64,000 nucleotides of DNA from Thauera sp. 28 (GTDB lineage Bacteria > Pseudomonadota > Gammaproteobacteria > Burkholderiales > Rhodocyclaceae). The stretch covers positions 1 to 64,000 of the forward strand of contig NZ_AMXA01000008.1 of assembly GCF_000310145.2 (NCBI RefSeq), read 5' to 3'. The notes below the pieces were generated by a model. It ran no database searches. It was not told where the DNA came from and saw only the letters and a list, made by a program, of their open reading frames with translations. The translations under genes and the position numbers were made by a program. How positions within the stretch are numbered: the stretch's first letter is position 1; each line of letters starts with the position of its first letter. This document shows positions 30,164 to 38,749 of this stretch, one piece after another.

Positions 30164-30985
30164 ATGCAAGCACGACAGACCAGCCCTCGGCAGCCCGCCC
30201 TCTTCGTCCCCCACGGCTCGCCCCTGTTCGCGCTTGCGCCGGGCGCGGCCGGCGCGGCGATGGCCGGTCTTGCAAACCTCATGGTTCAACCCCGCGCGGT
30301 GGTCATCGTGAGTGCGCACTGGGACACCACCATCCCGACCGTCGGTTTTGCCGAGCGACCTGAAACCATCCACGACTATTACGGTTTCCCACCCGAACTC
30401 TATCGCCTGAACTACCCCGCCACGGGTTGCAGCGAGGTCGCCGAGGAGCTTGTACAAGCGATCGGCGCCGCCGGCCTGCCGGTCGCACGATCGGCGACCC
30501 GCGGCCTCGACCATGGAGCCTGGATACCGCTGCGCATCATGTTCCCGGACGCGGACATCGCCGTCGTACCGCTCTCGATTCAAAGCCGTGGCGGACCAAA
30601 GGCCGCCTGGCAGCTTGGGCGCAGCCTTGCACCGCTGACGGCCCGCGGCATCCTCGTCGTCGGCTCGGGCAACCTCACCCACAACCTCGCCGATTTCCGC
30701 TTCGGTGCCAGCCGCGGCGCGACCGACGTGCCCGCCTACGTGCGCCGCTTTGCCGACTGGTTCGGCGACCGCCTGGCCGCGGGTGATACCGCGGCCTTAC
30801 TGGACTACCGCCGGCAGGCACCCGAAGCCATGCGCGCCCACCCGAGCGAAGAGCACCTGCTGCCCCTGTTCGTCGCCCTCGGTGCCGCAGGCGATGAACC
30901 CTACGCAAGTCGGCTGCACGCCGGCATCGACGATCACGCGCTGGCGATGGACATCTTCGCCTTCGAGCCAGGAGCCCCCGCATGA
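30164..30985 (+). CDS. Class III extradiol dioxygenase, DODA (YgiD) type
   Basis: A zinc- or iron-dependent ring-opening dioxygenase of about 273 residues. Candidate metal ligands are His in FVPHGSPLF, His in VSAHWDTT and His in GLDHGAWIPLRIMFP, with a further conserved His in GNLTHNL. E. coli YgiD acts on DOPA, but the natural substrate is often unknown. The start is uncertain between ATG 30152 and ATG 30164; the second gives the usual short tail before the first His motif. It overlaps the cytochrome b561 gene by 4 bases, and LysR is divergent. Confidence 0.88.
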   Translation: MQARQTSPRQPALFVPHGSPLFALAPGAAGAAMAGLANLMVQPRAVVIVSAHWDTTIPTVGFAERPETIHDYYGFPPELYRLNYPATGCSEVAEELVQAIGAAGLPVARSATRGLDHGAWIPLRIMFPDADIAVVPLSIQSRGGPKAAWQLGRSLAPLTARGILVVGSGNLTHNLADFRFGASRGATDVPAYVRRFADWFGDRLAAGDTAALLDYRRQAPEAMRAHPSEEHLLPLFVALGAAGDEPYASRLHAGIDDHALAMDIFAFEPGAPA

Positions 30986-31575
30986 CCCCGAAGCCCCCCA
31001 CCCCCCAGGACCGCTCACCCCGACGTGCCGATACCTCCTACACGAGCACGGCCAAAGTGATGCATTGGTTGATGGCCGTACTGATCCCGGCAACGATGGC
31101 CCTTGGCATGTACTTGGAAGGCCTGCCCTTTTCGCCCGAAAAACTCAAGTTGATCGCCTGGCACAAGTGGGCCGGCGTCAGCCTTTTCCTGCTCGTGGCA
31201 CTGCGGCTGACGTGGCGCCTGTTCCATCCACCGCCGCCGCTTCCCGCAAGCATGGCGCCCGCATTGCGCATGGCGGCGCATGCCGGGCACGCCCTGCTGT
31301 ACGTGCTGATGTTTGCCATCCCGCTCACCGGCTGGCTGATGAGCTCTGCCAAGGGCGTACCGACGGTGTGGTTCGGCGTGGTGCCGATTCCTGACCTTCT
31401 GGGCAAGGACGAAGCCCTCGGCAAGCTGCTGCAGGCCACCCACATGTACCTCAACTGGCTGCTCGCAGCGACACTCGTCGGCCATATCGCAGCCGCACTC
31501 AAGCATCACTTCCTCGACCGGGACGACATCCTGACCCGCATGCTGCCCACCATCAACCGCAAGGACAGAACATGA
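30982..31575 (+). CDS. Cytochrome b561
   Basis: A 197-residue inner-membrane di-heme b cytochrome with four predicted helices. The expected heme histidines occur in KVMHWLMAVLIPATMALG, KLIAWHKWAGVSLFLLVALRL, AHAGHALLYVLMFAIPLTGW and TLVGHIAAALKHHFLDRDD. It may pass electrons between quinol and periplasmic or superoxide acceptors. The ATGA overlap with the dioxygenase and with the next YceI gene makes a coupled operon. b561-YceI pairs are widespread in proteobacteria. Confidence 0.93.
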   Translation: MTPKPPTPQDRSPRRADTSYTSTAKVMHWLMAVLIPATMALGMYLEGLPFSPEKLKLIAWHKWAGVSLFLLVALRLTWRLFHPPPPLPASMAPALRMAAHAGHALLYVLMFAIPLTGWLMSSAKGVPTVWFGVVPIPDLLGKDEALGKLLQATHMYLNWLLAATLVGHIAAALKHHFLDRDDILTRMLPTINRKDRT

Positions 31576-32126
31576 GAACCCTGCTTGCCGCCGCAGCGCT
31601 TGCCGCCGCTATGCCCCTCGCCGCTCACGCAGCCGACTACACACAGCTGCAGACCGCGCGCAGCAAGGTCGGCTTCAGCTTCACCCAGATGGGCGTAACC
31701 CTGGACGGTCACTTCGAACGCTTCGACGGCGAACTGCGCTTCGATCCCGCCGCCCCGGAGTCCGCGCGCGCCGTCGTCGAAGTCGAACTGGCAAGCATCC
31801 GCACCGGCATGCCGGATGCCGATGCCGAGGTCGCCGGCCGCAGTTGGTTCAACATTGGCGAGTTCCCCAGGGCGCGCTTCGAATCGAGCAGCGTCAAGGC
31901 CCTGGGCGGCGAGCGCTTCGAGGTCAGCGGCGCACTCACCATCAAGGGCCGCAGCCTGCCCGTCGTCGTACCGGCCAGCTTCGCGGTGCGCGACGGCGTC
32001 GGCGTGTTCGAGGGCGAGTTCGTCATCCGTCGCGGCGACTTCGCGGTTGGCGAGGGCGCCTGGGCGCACTTCGACGTGGTCGCCAATGAAGTGCGCGTGC
32101 GTTACCAGATCAGCGCGACGCAGTAA
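31572..32126 (+). CDS. YceI-family periplasmic protein (first copy)
   Basis: A 184-residue lipocalin-like protein. An N-terminal signal peptide (about residues 1-20, ending AHAAD) exports it to the periplasm. The YceI beta-barrel shows KVGFSFTQMGVTLDGHFERFDGELRFDP and GRSWFNIGEFPRARFESSSV. YceI proteins bind polyisoprenoids such as ubiquinone precursors. It overlaps the b561 gene by 4 bases, supporting joint function with the membrane cytochrome. Confidence 0.92.
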   Translation: MRTLLAAAALAAAMPLAAHAADYTQLQTARSKVGFSFTQMGVTLDGHFERFDGELRFDPAAPESARAVVEVELASIRTGMPDADAEVAGRSWFNIGEFPRARFESSSVKALGGERFEVSGALTIKGRSLPVVVPASFAVRDGVGVFEGEFVIRRGDFAVGEGAWAHFDVVANEVRVRYQISATQ

Positions 32127-32205
32127 TCCCGGCGGCGCCTAAAGGCCTCGGCGCAATCGTCCCATCCACCACCAAAGCACGATCACCCTCAACAGGAGCT
32201 ACACC

Positions 32206-32793
32206 ATGCATTCCACTTTCCGCAAGTTCGCTGCCAGCCTCAGCCTCGTCGCCGGCGCCTCCCTCGCCCTGCCGGCGCTTGCCGCGCCGCAGACCTACGT
32301 GGTCGACGGCTCGCACACCTTCCCGCGCTTCTCCTACAGCCACTTCGGGCTATCGACCCAGATGAGCCGCTTCAACACCACCACCGGCACCGTGGTGCTC
32401 GACCAGGAAGCGCGCACCGGCTCGGTGGACATCGAAATCGACATGCGCTCGGTCGACACCGGCTTTGCGACCTTCAACGAGCACATCCAGGGCGAAGACT
32501 TCTTCCACACCGCGCAGTACCCGACCGCAACCTTCAAGTCGACGCGCGTGGTGTTCGAGGGCGACAAGCCGGTTGCAGTCGACGGCGAGCTCACCATCAA
32601 GGGCGTGACGCGCCCCGTCACCCTGAGCCTGAGCTCGTTTACCGCCATGCAGCACCCGATGGTGCCCAAGCAGGCCATCGGCGCCAATGCCAGCGTGACC
32701 GTGAAGCGCAGCGACTTCAACGCCGGCAAGTACGCCCCCCACGTCAGCGACGAGGTCACCATCGACATCGCCCTCGAGGCCGTCGCCCCGTAA
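32206..32793 (+). CDS. YceI-family periplasmic protein (second copy)
   Basis: A 195-residue paralogue of the preceding gene with its own signal peptide (cleavage near ALAAPQ). It begins after YVVDGSHTFPRFSYSHFGLSTQMSRF and keeps the GEDFFHTAQYPTATFKSTR block of the YceI barrel. A GGAG lies upstream of ATG 32206. The two copies differ in many positions and the first looks more divergent, so they may bind different ligands. It ends the operon before a strong hairpin. Confidence 0.93.
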   Translation: MHSTFRKFAASLSLVAGASLALPALAAPQTYVVDGSHTFPRFSYSHFGLSTQMSRFNTTTGTVVLDQEARTGSVDIEIDMRSVDTGFATFNEHIQGEDFFHTAQYPTATFKSTRVVFEGDKPVAVDGELTIKGVTRPVTLSLSSFTAMQHPMVPKQAIGANASVTVKRSDFNAGKYAPHVSDEVTIDIALEAVAP

Positions 32794-32807
32794 ACGCAGC
32801 TGCCGAA

Positions 32808-32850
32808 GCGAGAACGCCCGCGGGCCGTCGTGGCCCGCGGGCGTTCTCGC
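32808..32850. terminator. Bidirectional hairpin between yceI and thrC
   Basis: A perfect 19-base stem (32808-32826 with 32832-32850) and a 5-base loop lie between the convergent yceI and thrC genes. There is no clear U tract on either side, but the stem is the strongest in the window and could stop both strands. Confidence 0.7.
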
Positions 32851-32897
32851 GTTCGGTCTGCACACAGGCGCCATTGCCGGACGCCTGGGCGGCCAAG

Positions 32898-34352
32898 TCA
32901 GCCTCGGACGCGCTCGGTGATGAAGCGCTTGATCGCGTCGACGTCGGGCGCCATCACCTCGACACGCTGCGGCAGCGCCTCGATGCCGGCAAGGTCGGCG
33001 GGACGCTCGGGCTCACGGCCGAGGGCCTCGACGATGGTCTCCGAGAACTTCACCGGCAGCGCCGTTTCCAGCACCAGCAGCGGCACACCGGCCGGCACCG
33101 CGCCGGCAAGCTCCCAAGCCACCTTCACGCCGTCGGCGGTGTGGGTGTCGATCATCACGCCATACTGCTCAAACACCTTGCGGATGGTCGCCAGGCGGTC
33201 GGCATGGCTGCTCGCACCGGAGAGGAAACCAAACTCGGCAATACGCGCGAATTCAGCCGAGGCCGACAGGTCGAAGGCACGGCCAGCATCGACCTCGGCC
33301 CACAGGGCGGCGACCTTCTGCGGGTCGCGACCAACCAGGTCGTAGACGAAGCGCTCGAAGTTGGACGCCTTGGAGATGTCCATCGACGGGCTCGAGGTGA
33401 CATGGGTCTCGGCCGCCTTGCGCGGACGGTAGACGCCGGTGCGGAAGAACTCGTCGAGCACGTCGTTCTCGTTGGTCGCAAGCAGCAGCTTCGCGACCGG
33501 GAGCCCCATCTGGCGCGCGATGTGGCCAGCACAGATGTTGCCGAAATTGCCCGAGGGCACGCAGAACGCGACCTCCTGGTCGTTCGACGACGTGGCGGCG
33601 AAATAGCCCTTGAAGTAATAAACGACCTGGGCGGCGACGCGCGCCCAGTTGATCGAGTTGACCGCACCGATCTTGTGCCCGGCCTTGAAAGCGTGGTCGT
33701 TGGACACTGCCTTCACGATGTCCTGGGCATCGTCGAACATGCCGGTGACGGCGATGTTGAAGATGTTCTCGTCCTGCAGCGAATACATCTGCGCACGCTG
33801 GAAGGCACTCATCTTGCCGTGCGGCGACAGCATGAACACGCGCACGCCCTGCTTACCGCGCATCGCGTACTCGGCGGCAGAGCCGGTATCACCCGAGGTC
33901 GCGCCAAGGATATTGATGCTCTCGCCGCGCTTGGCCAGCACATACTCGAACAGGTTGCCGAGCAACTGCATCGCCATGTCCTTGAAGGCGAGCGTGGGGC
34001 CATTGGAGAGCTCGAGCAGGCCGAGCCGCCCAGGCTCGAGCCAATGCACGGGCGTGATGTCGGCGGCACGATCCCCCGCGCGCGCATGGCAATACACCTC
34101 GGCCGTGTAGGTCTTCGCGCAGATCGCGCGCAGGTCGGCTGCAGGGATGTCGGTGATGAACTTCGACAGGATCTCGAAGGCCAGTTCCGCATAAGGCAGC
34201 GCACGCCAGGCGTCCAGCTCGGCACGCGTGACACGGGGGTAGGACTCGGGCAGGTAGAGCCCGCCATCGGGCGCCAGGCCCCCGAGCAGGATGTCGCAGA
34301 ACTCGGGGTTCGTGGGCTGGCCGGCATGGCCACGGGTGGAGATGTACTTCAC
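32898..34352 (-). CDS. thrC: Threonine synthase
   Basis: PLP enzyme of 484 residues that converts homoserine phosphate to threonine. The N-terminus MKYISTRGHAGQ is typical of the proteobacterial long type. The PLP-binding lysine is in GPTLAFKDMAMQLLG, and the phosphate-binding loop is in GATSGDTGSAAEYA. Catalysis occurs in the cytosol. In related betaproteobacteria thrC usually follows hom directly; here 1.56 kb with dodecin, a small membrane gene and MOSC separates them. The leftward -10 TAGAAT near 34418-34423 suggests its own promoter. Confidence 0.96.
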   Translation of the reverse strand: MKYISTRGHAGQPTNPEFCDILLGGLAPDGGLYLPESYPRVTRAELDAWRALPYAELAFEILSKFITDIPAADLRAICAKTYTAEVYCHARAGDRAADITPVHWLEPGRLGLLELSNGPTLAFKDMAMQLLGNLFEYVLAKRGESINILGATSGDTGSAAEYAMRGKQGVRVFMLSPHGKMSAFQRAQMYSLQDENIFNIAVTGMFDDAQDIVKAVSNDHAFKAGHKIGAVNSINWARVAAQVVYYFKGYFAATSSNDQEVAFCVPSGNFGNICAGHIARQMGLPVAKLLLATNENDVLDEFFRTGVYRPRKAAETHVTSSPSMDISKASNFERFVYDLVGRDPQKVAALWAEVDAGRAFDLSASAEFARIAEFGFLSGASSHADRLATIRKVFEQYGVMIDTHTADGVKVAWELAGAVPAGVPLLVLETALPVKFSETIVEALGREPERPADLAGIEALPQRVEVMAPDVDAIKRFITERVRG

Positions 34353-34620
34353 GACGCAATCCTTGAAGAAGGCACGGCCGGACGGAGATGCCCGGCTGGG
34401 CGAGGCGGAAAGGCGTGATTCTAACGAATCCGGGCCGGGCTTCGCAGGTCCGGGGCAGCAGACAGCGGCGCAATCTGCTGAAACGCCAAGTCCGTTGAGG
34501 CGTCAGGTGCGCCACTGCCCTCGCAAGCTCACGGCTGACGCCGCTCCCGCAGTGCGATTCCAGGCATGTGCGGACCGACGGTGGGAGCGCCTGATGCGCC
34601 CTTCTGGACGGAACCCGGAC
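34353..34620. other. 268-base gap between thrC and dodecin
   Basis: This gap contains an inverted REP-like pair and, leftward, a TAGAAT at 34418-34423 that may be part of a thrC promoter. No reading frame with family features is seen. Confidence 0.5.
34529..34601. repeat. Second inverted pair of REP-like palindromes
   Basis: The leftward unit (34529-34551) reads TGCGGGAGCGGC on the minus strand and continues GTCAGCCGTGA. The rightward unit (34579-34601) begins CGGTGGGAGCGCC. The spacing of about 28 bases and the opposite orientation match the pair at 1622-1694. The arms are less exact here, so this copy looks older. Confidence 0.55.
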
Positions 34621-34833
34621 TCAATCGGTCTCCAGGCGGAAGCCCACCTTCAGCGTGACCTGGAAATGGGCGACCTTGCCGTCGACCACATGGCCGCGGG
34701 TCTCGATCACCTCGAACCAGTCGATGTGGCGGATCGTCCTTGCGGCGGTCTCGATCGCGTTTCGGATGGCATCGTCAGTCCCGGCGGTTGACGAGCCGAC
34801 GAGTTCGACCATCTTGTAGACGTGGTTGGACAT
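34621..34833 (-). CDS. Dodecin
   Basis: A 70-residue flavin-storage protein that forms hollow dodecamers binding riboflavin or FMN. The family features are [20 protein letters not shown], the flavin-stacking Trp in [12 protein letters not shown] and [18 protein letters not shown] lies 6 bases before the ATG and overlaps the stop codon of the upstream small membrane gene, so the two are translationally linked. It buffers flavins and protects from flavin-driven damage. Confidence 0.95.
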   Translation of the reverse strand: MSNHVYKMVELVGSSTAGTDDAIRNAIETAARTIRHIDWFEVIETRGHVVDGKVAHFQVTLKVGFRLETD

Positions 34834-34843
34834 GGCTTTCTCC

Positions 34844-34996
34844 CTAGTGTTCGGGGTCGGTCGATCTCCCGGGCAGCGTAGCCGTTGGCGGCAACTCGGC
34901 GGCCTCGAAGCGGCGTACCGCAGCGCGGTATCCCCGCATGCCGAGCACGGCTATGATGATCAGGATGAGTGTGAAGGTGACAAGTTTGAATGCCAT
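34844..34996 (-). CDS. Small single-span membrane protein, unknown function
   Basis: A 50-residue frame (ATG 34994-34996, stop TAG 34844-34846). Residues 5-19 are hydrophobic ([15 protein letters not shown]), followed by a basic stretch ([10 protein letters not shown]) and a Pro/Thr-rich tail. This fits a single inner-membrane span with cytosolic positive charge after it. Its stop is 10 bases before the dodecin ATG, and the dodecin ribosome site overlaps the stop. Its own ribosome site is weak. I know of no named family; the support is codon structure, the membrane span and coupling to dodecin. Confidence 0.6.
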   Translation of the reverse strand: MAFKLVTFTLILIIIAVLGMRGYRAAVRRFEAAELPPTATLPGRSTDPEH

Positions 34997-35141
34997 CGGG
35001 TGGACTCAAGGAATGCTGCCGAAGACCCGGGCTGCAGTCAGCGGGGAGGCGCAAGGACAACTGCAGTGTAGCTCGCAGCACACAGATCTGCCGCGAGGCC
35101 TTGGCAAGGCAGTCGACTTCTGCGCCAGGACTTCGCGCTCA

Positions 35142-35810
35142 TCAGCGCGCCGCGCCGTTGCGCTCGAGCCAGTCCGCACGCTCGCGGCAACGCTCGGCCT
35201 TGTCCGGAGCAAGCCCGGGCGCAGCAGCGATCCGTCTGAGCACTTGCGGGTCGGGACGGTGGGCAAGCACGGCATCCCAGTAGTCCGCTAGCGTCAACGC
35301 GGGGCTGGGCCGCTCCTCGAGCTCAATGGTGTCGCCTGGCGCCAGTTCGCCCGGCGTGAGCACCGCGTAATACCAGCCCGTCACCCCGGCAGCCTCGACG
35401 AAGCGCGACGCCCCATCCACCTTGATGCGGCGGTCGATCTTCCAGCACGGCGCGCGCGGTTGCGAAACCTGCACACGCGCACTGCCCATGCGCAGGATGT
35501 CGCCGATGCACAGGTCGTGCTCGGTCAGTCCATGGGTACTGACGTTCTCGCCCAGCACGCCGGCGGCCAGCAGATCGGCGGCCTGCGGCCACTCCTGAGC
35601 CAGCACGGCATAGTGCTCGGCCGGGTAGTGGTGCAGGGCTTTCCACGGGCCGCCGTGATGGCGCAGGTCGGCTTGCTCATCGCCTTCGAGACCCGTCGCA
35701 CCCAGGCGCAGCGGACGATCCACTGCCGTCTTGTAGATTCCTGTGGGCTCGCACTCGGGCAATAGCGGCCGCACACGGCCGATGAACAGTTGGTCGATCG
35801 TGGTCTTCAT
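35142..35810 (-). CDS. MOSC domain protein (YiiM-like)
   Basis: A 222-residue protein of the molybdenum-cofactor sulfurase C-terminal fold, usually acting in reduction of N-hydroxylated compounds with Moco. The conserved Cys is in SQPRAPCWKIDRR, and the block GLEGDEQADLRHHGGPWKALHHYP is typical. The C-terminal YiiM-like 3-alpha domain follows. ATG at 35808-35810 has GGAG upstream; the frame opens further upstream without similarity. It lies 105 bases before the hom stop region on the same strand. Confidence 0.92.
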   Translation of the reverse strand: MKTTIDQLFIGRVRPLLPECEPTGIYKTAVDRPLRLGATGLEGDEQADLRHHGGPWKALHHYPAEHYAVLAQEWPQAADLLAAGVLGENVSTHGLTEHDLCIGDILRMGSARVQVSQPRAPCWKIDRRIKVDGASRFVEAAGVTGWYYAVLTPGELAPGDTIELEERPSPALTLADYWDAVLAHRPDPQVLRRIAAAPGLAPDKAERCRERADWLERNGAAR

Positions 35811-35867
35811 GGCTCCATCCCAAACCCATTCCCATACCGAGGTACGAGCTGCCCCACCCCAGATGTC

Positions 35868-35897
35868 AAAAGGCCGCGCCCCGAGGCACGGCCTTTT
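35868..35897 (-). terminator. Terminator after hom
   Basis: AAAAGGCCG-x-GCC pairs with GGC-x-CGGCCTTTT around a 4-base loop (one C-A mismatch). Reading leftward it ends in TTTTG, 18 bases after the hom stop. This would separate hom from the MOSC gene. Confidence 0.7.
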
Positions 35898-35915
35898 CTT
35901 CTGCAAGCACCGCGA

Positions 35916-37223
35916 TCAGAGGCTCTCCATGCGCAGCTTGGTCACCTGTCCCTGTACCACCGGCAGCGCCTCGATGCGACCGATGGCTGCATTCGCGTCA
36001 CGCTCAACGGTCTGATGGGTGAGCATGATGATGTCGGTGTGGCTCTCGCCCTCGGCCGCTTCCTTCTGGATCAGGGCCTCGATCGAGATGTCGCTGTCGG
36101 CGAGGATGCGGGTGATGTCGGCGAGCACGCCAGGCTTGTCCGCTACGCGCATGCGCAGGTAGTAGGAGGTGATGACCTCCTCGATCGGCAATACCGGCAG
36201 CGCCTGCACCTGATCGGGCTGGAAAGCGAGGTGCGGTACGCGGTGCTCCGGGTCGGCCGTGTGGAGGCGGGTCACATCGACGAGGTCGGCGATGACCGCG
36301 GAAGCCGTCGGCTCGGCACCTGCGCCCTTGCCGTAATAGAGCGTCGCACCGACGGCATCTGCCTGTACCAGTACCGCGTTCATCGCGCCTTCGACGTTGG
36401 CGATCAGACGCTTGGCCGGGATCAGCGTCGGGTGCACGCGCAGTTCGACGCCGGAGTCACGCTTGCGCGCAATGCCGAGCAGCTTGATGCGGTAGCCCAG
36501 CTGTTCGGCGTAGGCGATGTCCACCGCATCGAGCTTGCTGATGCCTTCGACGTAGGCCTTGTCGAACTGCATCGGGATGCCGAAGGCAATCGCGCTCATG
36601 ATCGTCGCCTTGTGGGCAGCGTCGACGCCTTCGATGTCGAAGGTCGGATCGGCCTCGGCGTAGCCGAGCGCCTGCGCCTCCTTGAGCACTTCGGCAAACG
36701 GCAGGCCCTTGTCCCGCATCTCGGACAGAATGAAGTTGGTCGTGCCGTTGATGATGCCGGCCAGCCACTCGATGCGATTGGCGGTAAGGCCCTCACGCAG
36801 CGCCTTGATGATCGGGATGCCCCCTGCCACCGCAGCCTCGAAGGCCACCATGACGCCCTTCTTCTGCGCTGCCGAAAAGATCTCGTTGCCATGCACCGCA
36901 AGCAGCGCCTTGTTGGCCGTGACCACATGCTTGCCGTTCTCGATGGCCTTCATGACCAGTTCGCGAGCGATGCCATAACCACCGATCAGTTCGACGACGA
37001 TATCGATTTCCGGATTGGACACGACGGCGAAGGCGTCATCGGTAAGGGCGACCTCGCCCCCGGTCACGCTGCGCGCAAGCTCCAGGTTCTTGTCGGCCAC
37101 CATGGTGATGCGGATCGGACGTCCGGCGCGGCGGCTGATCTCTTCCGCGTTGCGCTTCAGAACGGTGTAGGTACCGCCACCGACGGTGCCGATGCCGAGG
37201 AGGCCAACATTGATCGCTTTCAT
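35916..37223 (-). CDS. hom: Homoserine dehydrogenase
   Basis: Reduces aspartate semialdehyde to homoserine in threonine and methionine synthesis. The 435 residues hold an N-terminal NAD(P) loop (VGLLGIGTVGGGTYTVL), the substrate domain with KALLAVHGNEIF and GGIPIIKALREGL, and the block GIINGTTNFILS. A C-terminal ACT domain from about residue 350 (YLRMRVADKPGVLADITRIL) gives allosteric control, probably by threonine. ATG at 37221-37223 is the family start; upstream frame has no similarity. It follows the aminotransferase by 67 bases. Confidence 0.97.
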   Translation of the reverse strand: MKAINVGLLGIGTVGGGTYTVLKRNAEEISRRAGRPIRITMVADKNLELARSVTGGEVALTDDAFAVVSNPEIDIVVELIGGYGIARELVMKAIENGKHVVTANKALLAVHGNEIFSAAQKKGVMVAFEAAVAGGIPIIKALREGLTANRIEWLAGIINGTTNFILSEMRDKGLPFAEVLKEAQALGYAEADPTFDIEGVDAAHKATIMSAIAFGIPMQFDKAYVEGISKLDAVDIAYAEQLGYRIKLLGIARKRDSGVELRVHPTLIPAKRLIANVEGAMNAVLVQADAVGATLYYGKGAGAEPTASAVIADLVDVTRLHTADPEHRVPHLAFQPDQVQALPVLPIEEVITSYYLRMRVADKPGVLADITRILADSDISIEALIQKEAAEGESHTDIIMLTHQTVERDANAAIGRIEALPVVQGQVTKLRMESL

Positions 37224-37290
37224 GCAGTGAGTTCCGTGATTCAGGGTGGGTTGAAATCGGGTGCCGGGGGCAAGGGTCGGGCGTACAGCC

Positions 37291-38595
37291 TCAGGTACCG
37301 TGGCGGCGGCGGTAGTGCTCCAGGAAGCGCGCGACACGGCCGATGGCGTCGCGCAGGTCGTCCTCGTGCGGCAGGAAGACGAGACGGAAGTGGTCGGGGT
37401 GGGGCCAGTTGAAGCCCGAGCCCTGGACGAGCAGCACGCGCTCCTCCTCGAGCAACTCGGCGATGAAGGCCTGATCGTCCTCGATCGGGTACACCTTGGG
37501 ATCGAGCCTCGGGAACATGTACAGGGTGGCCTGCGGCTTGACGCAGCTCACGCCCGGAATCTGGTTGATCAGCTCCCACGCCAGGTCGCGCTGGCGGCGC
37601 ATGCGCCCGCCCTCGGCGACCAGGTCGTCGATGCTCTGGTAGCCGCCAAGCGCGGTCTGGATGGCGTACTGCCCCGGCACGTTGGCGCACAGACGCATTG
37701 AGGCCAGCATGTTGAGACCTTCGATGTAATCCACGGCGCGGCGCTTGTCGCCGCACACCACCATCCAGCCGGCGCGGTAGCCGCAGGAACGGTAGTTCTT
37801 CGACAGGCCGTTGAAGATGATGGTCAGCACGTCCTCGGACAATGCAGCCATCGAGGTATGGGTGATACCGTCGTACAGGACCTTGTCGTAGACCTCGTCC
37901 GCGTACAGGATGAGGTCGTGCTCGCGGGCGAGCGCGACGATCTGCCGCAAGGTTTCTTCCGGGTACACGGCGCCGGTCGGGTTGTTCGGGTTGATGACCA
38001 CGATCGCGCGCGTGTTAGGGGTGATCTTCGCGCGCATGTCCTCGATGTCGGGCAACCAGCCCTTGGATTCGTCGCACAGATAGTGCACCGGCTTGCCGCC
38101 GGACAGACTCACTGCCGCAGTCCACAGCGGGTAGTCAGGCGCCGGCACCAGCACCTCGTCACCCGCATCGAGCAAGGCGTTCATCGCCATCACGATGAGT
38201 TCGGAGACACCGTTGCCAATGTAGATATCCTCGATATCCACGCCCTTGATGCCCTTCTGCTGCGTGTAGTGCATCACCGCCTTGCGCGCCGAGAAGATCC
38301 CCTTCGAGTCCGAGTAGCCCGCCGCGTTGGGCAGGTTGCGGATCATGTCCATCTGGATCTCTTCGGGCGAATCGAAGCCGAACGCGGCAAGGTTGCCGAT
38401 GTTGAGCTTGATGATCTTGTGGCCCTCGTCCTCCATCTGCTTCGCGCGCACGAGCACCGGTCCGCGGATGTCGTAGCAGACTTCGGCAAGCTTGGCAGAC
38501 TTGCGGATCGGCCGCGCGCCGGCAGCGCCCGCCTCGGCCTTCACGGTCGGTTCGGAGGGGGGCGTCGCAAGCTCGAGGGTCTTCACCGCTTTCAT
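37291..38595 (-). CDS. Alanine-type aminotransferase (AlaA-like)
   Basis: A 434-residue class I PLP aminotransferase. The PLP lysine is in FNGLSKNYRSCGYRAGW, the Asn/Asp pair in NPNNPTGAVY and in YADEVYDKVLYDG, and a C-terminal substrate Arg in HFRLVFLPHEDDL. Close relatives are AlaA/YfdZ-type enzymes that make alanine or act on branched-chain keto acids. ATG at 38593-38595 is used; the 18 upstream codons show no similarity. It precedes hom in the same direction, as in other betaproteobacteria, where it may supply an amino-acid precursor. Confidence 0.93.
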   Translation of the reverse strand: MKAVKTLELATPPSEPTVKAEAGAAGARPIRKSAKLAEVCYDIRGPVLVRAKQMEDEGHKIIKLNIGNLAAFGFDSPEEIQMDMIRNLPNAAGYSDSKGIFSARKAVMHYTQQKGIKGVDIEDIYIGNGVSELIVMAMNALLDAGDEVLVPAPDYPLWTAAVSLSGGKPVHYLCDESKGWLPDIEDMRAKITPNTRAIVVINPNNPTGAVYPEETLRQIVALAREHDLILYADEVYDKVLYDGITHTSMAALSEDVLTIIFNGLSKNYRSCGYRAGWMVVCGDKRRAVDYIEGLNMLASMRLCANVPGQYAIQTALGGYQSIDDLVAEGGRMRRQRDLAWELINQIPGVSCVKPQATLYMFPRLDPKVYPIEDDQAFIAELLEEERVLLVQGSGFNWPHPDHFRLVFLPHEDDLRDAIGRVARFLEHYRRRHGT

Positions 38596-38749
38596 CGTCG
38601 TCTGTCCTGGCAAGGAAATGGCGCAGGGCGGCCTGTCCGCCACTGCCAAAAGATTGTTATCTTAGCCCCGCTGCCGCACTGCGGCAATTTCGCCATGCAG
38701 GCGGGCGGCAGCCTCCCTGTGCAAACCTCCCGATGAGCCTGACATCAGC

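Noticed and set aside
30985-31015. A C-rich tract at the b561 start
   Set aside because: It is within the coding sequence as Pro codons and needs no separate explanation.
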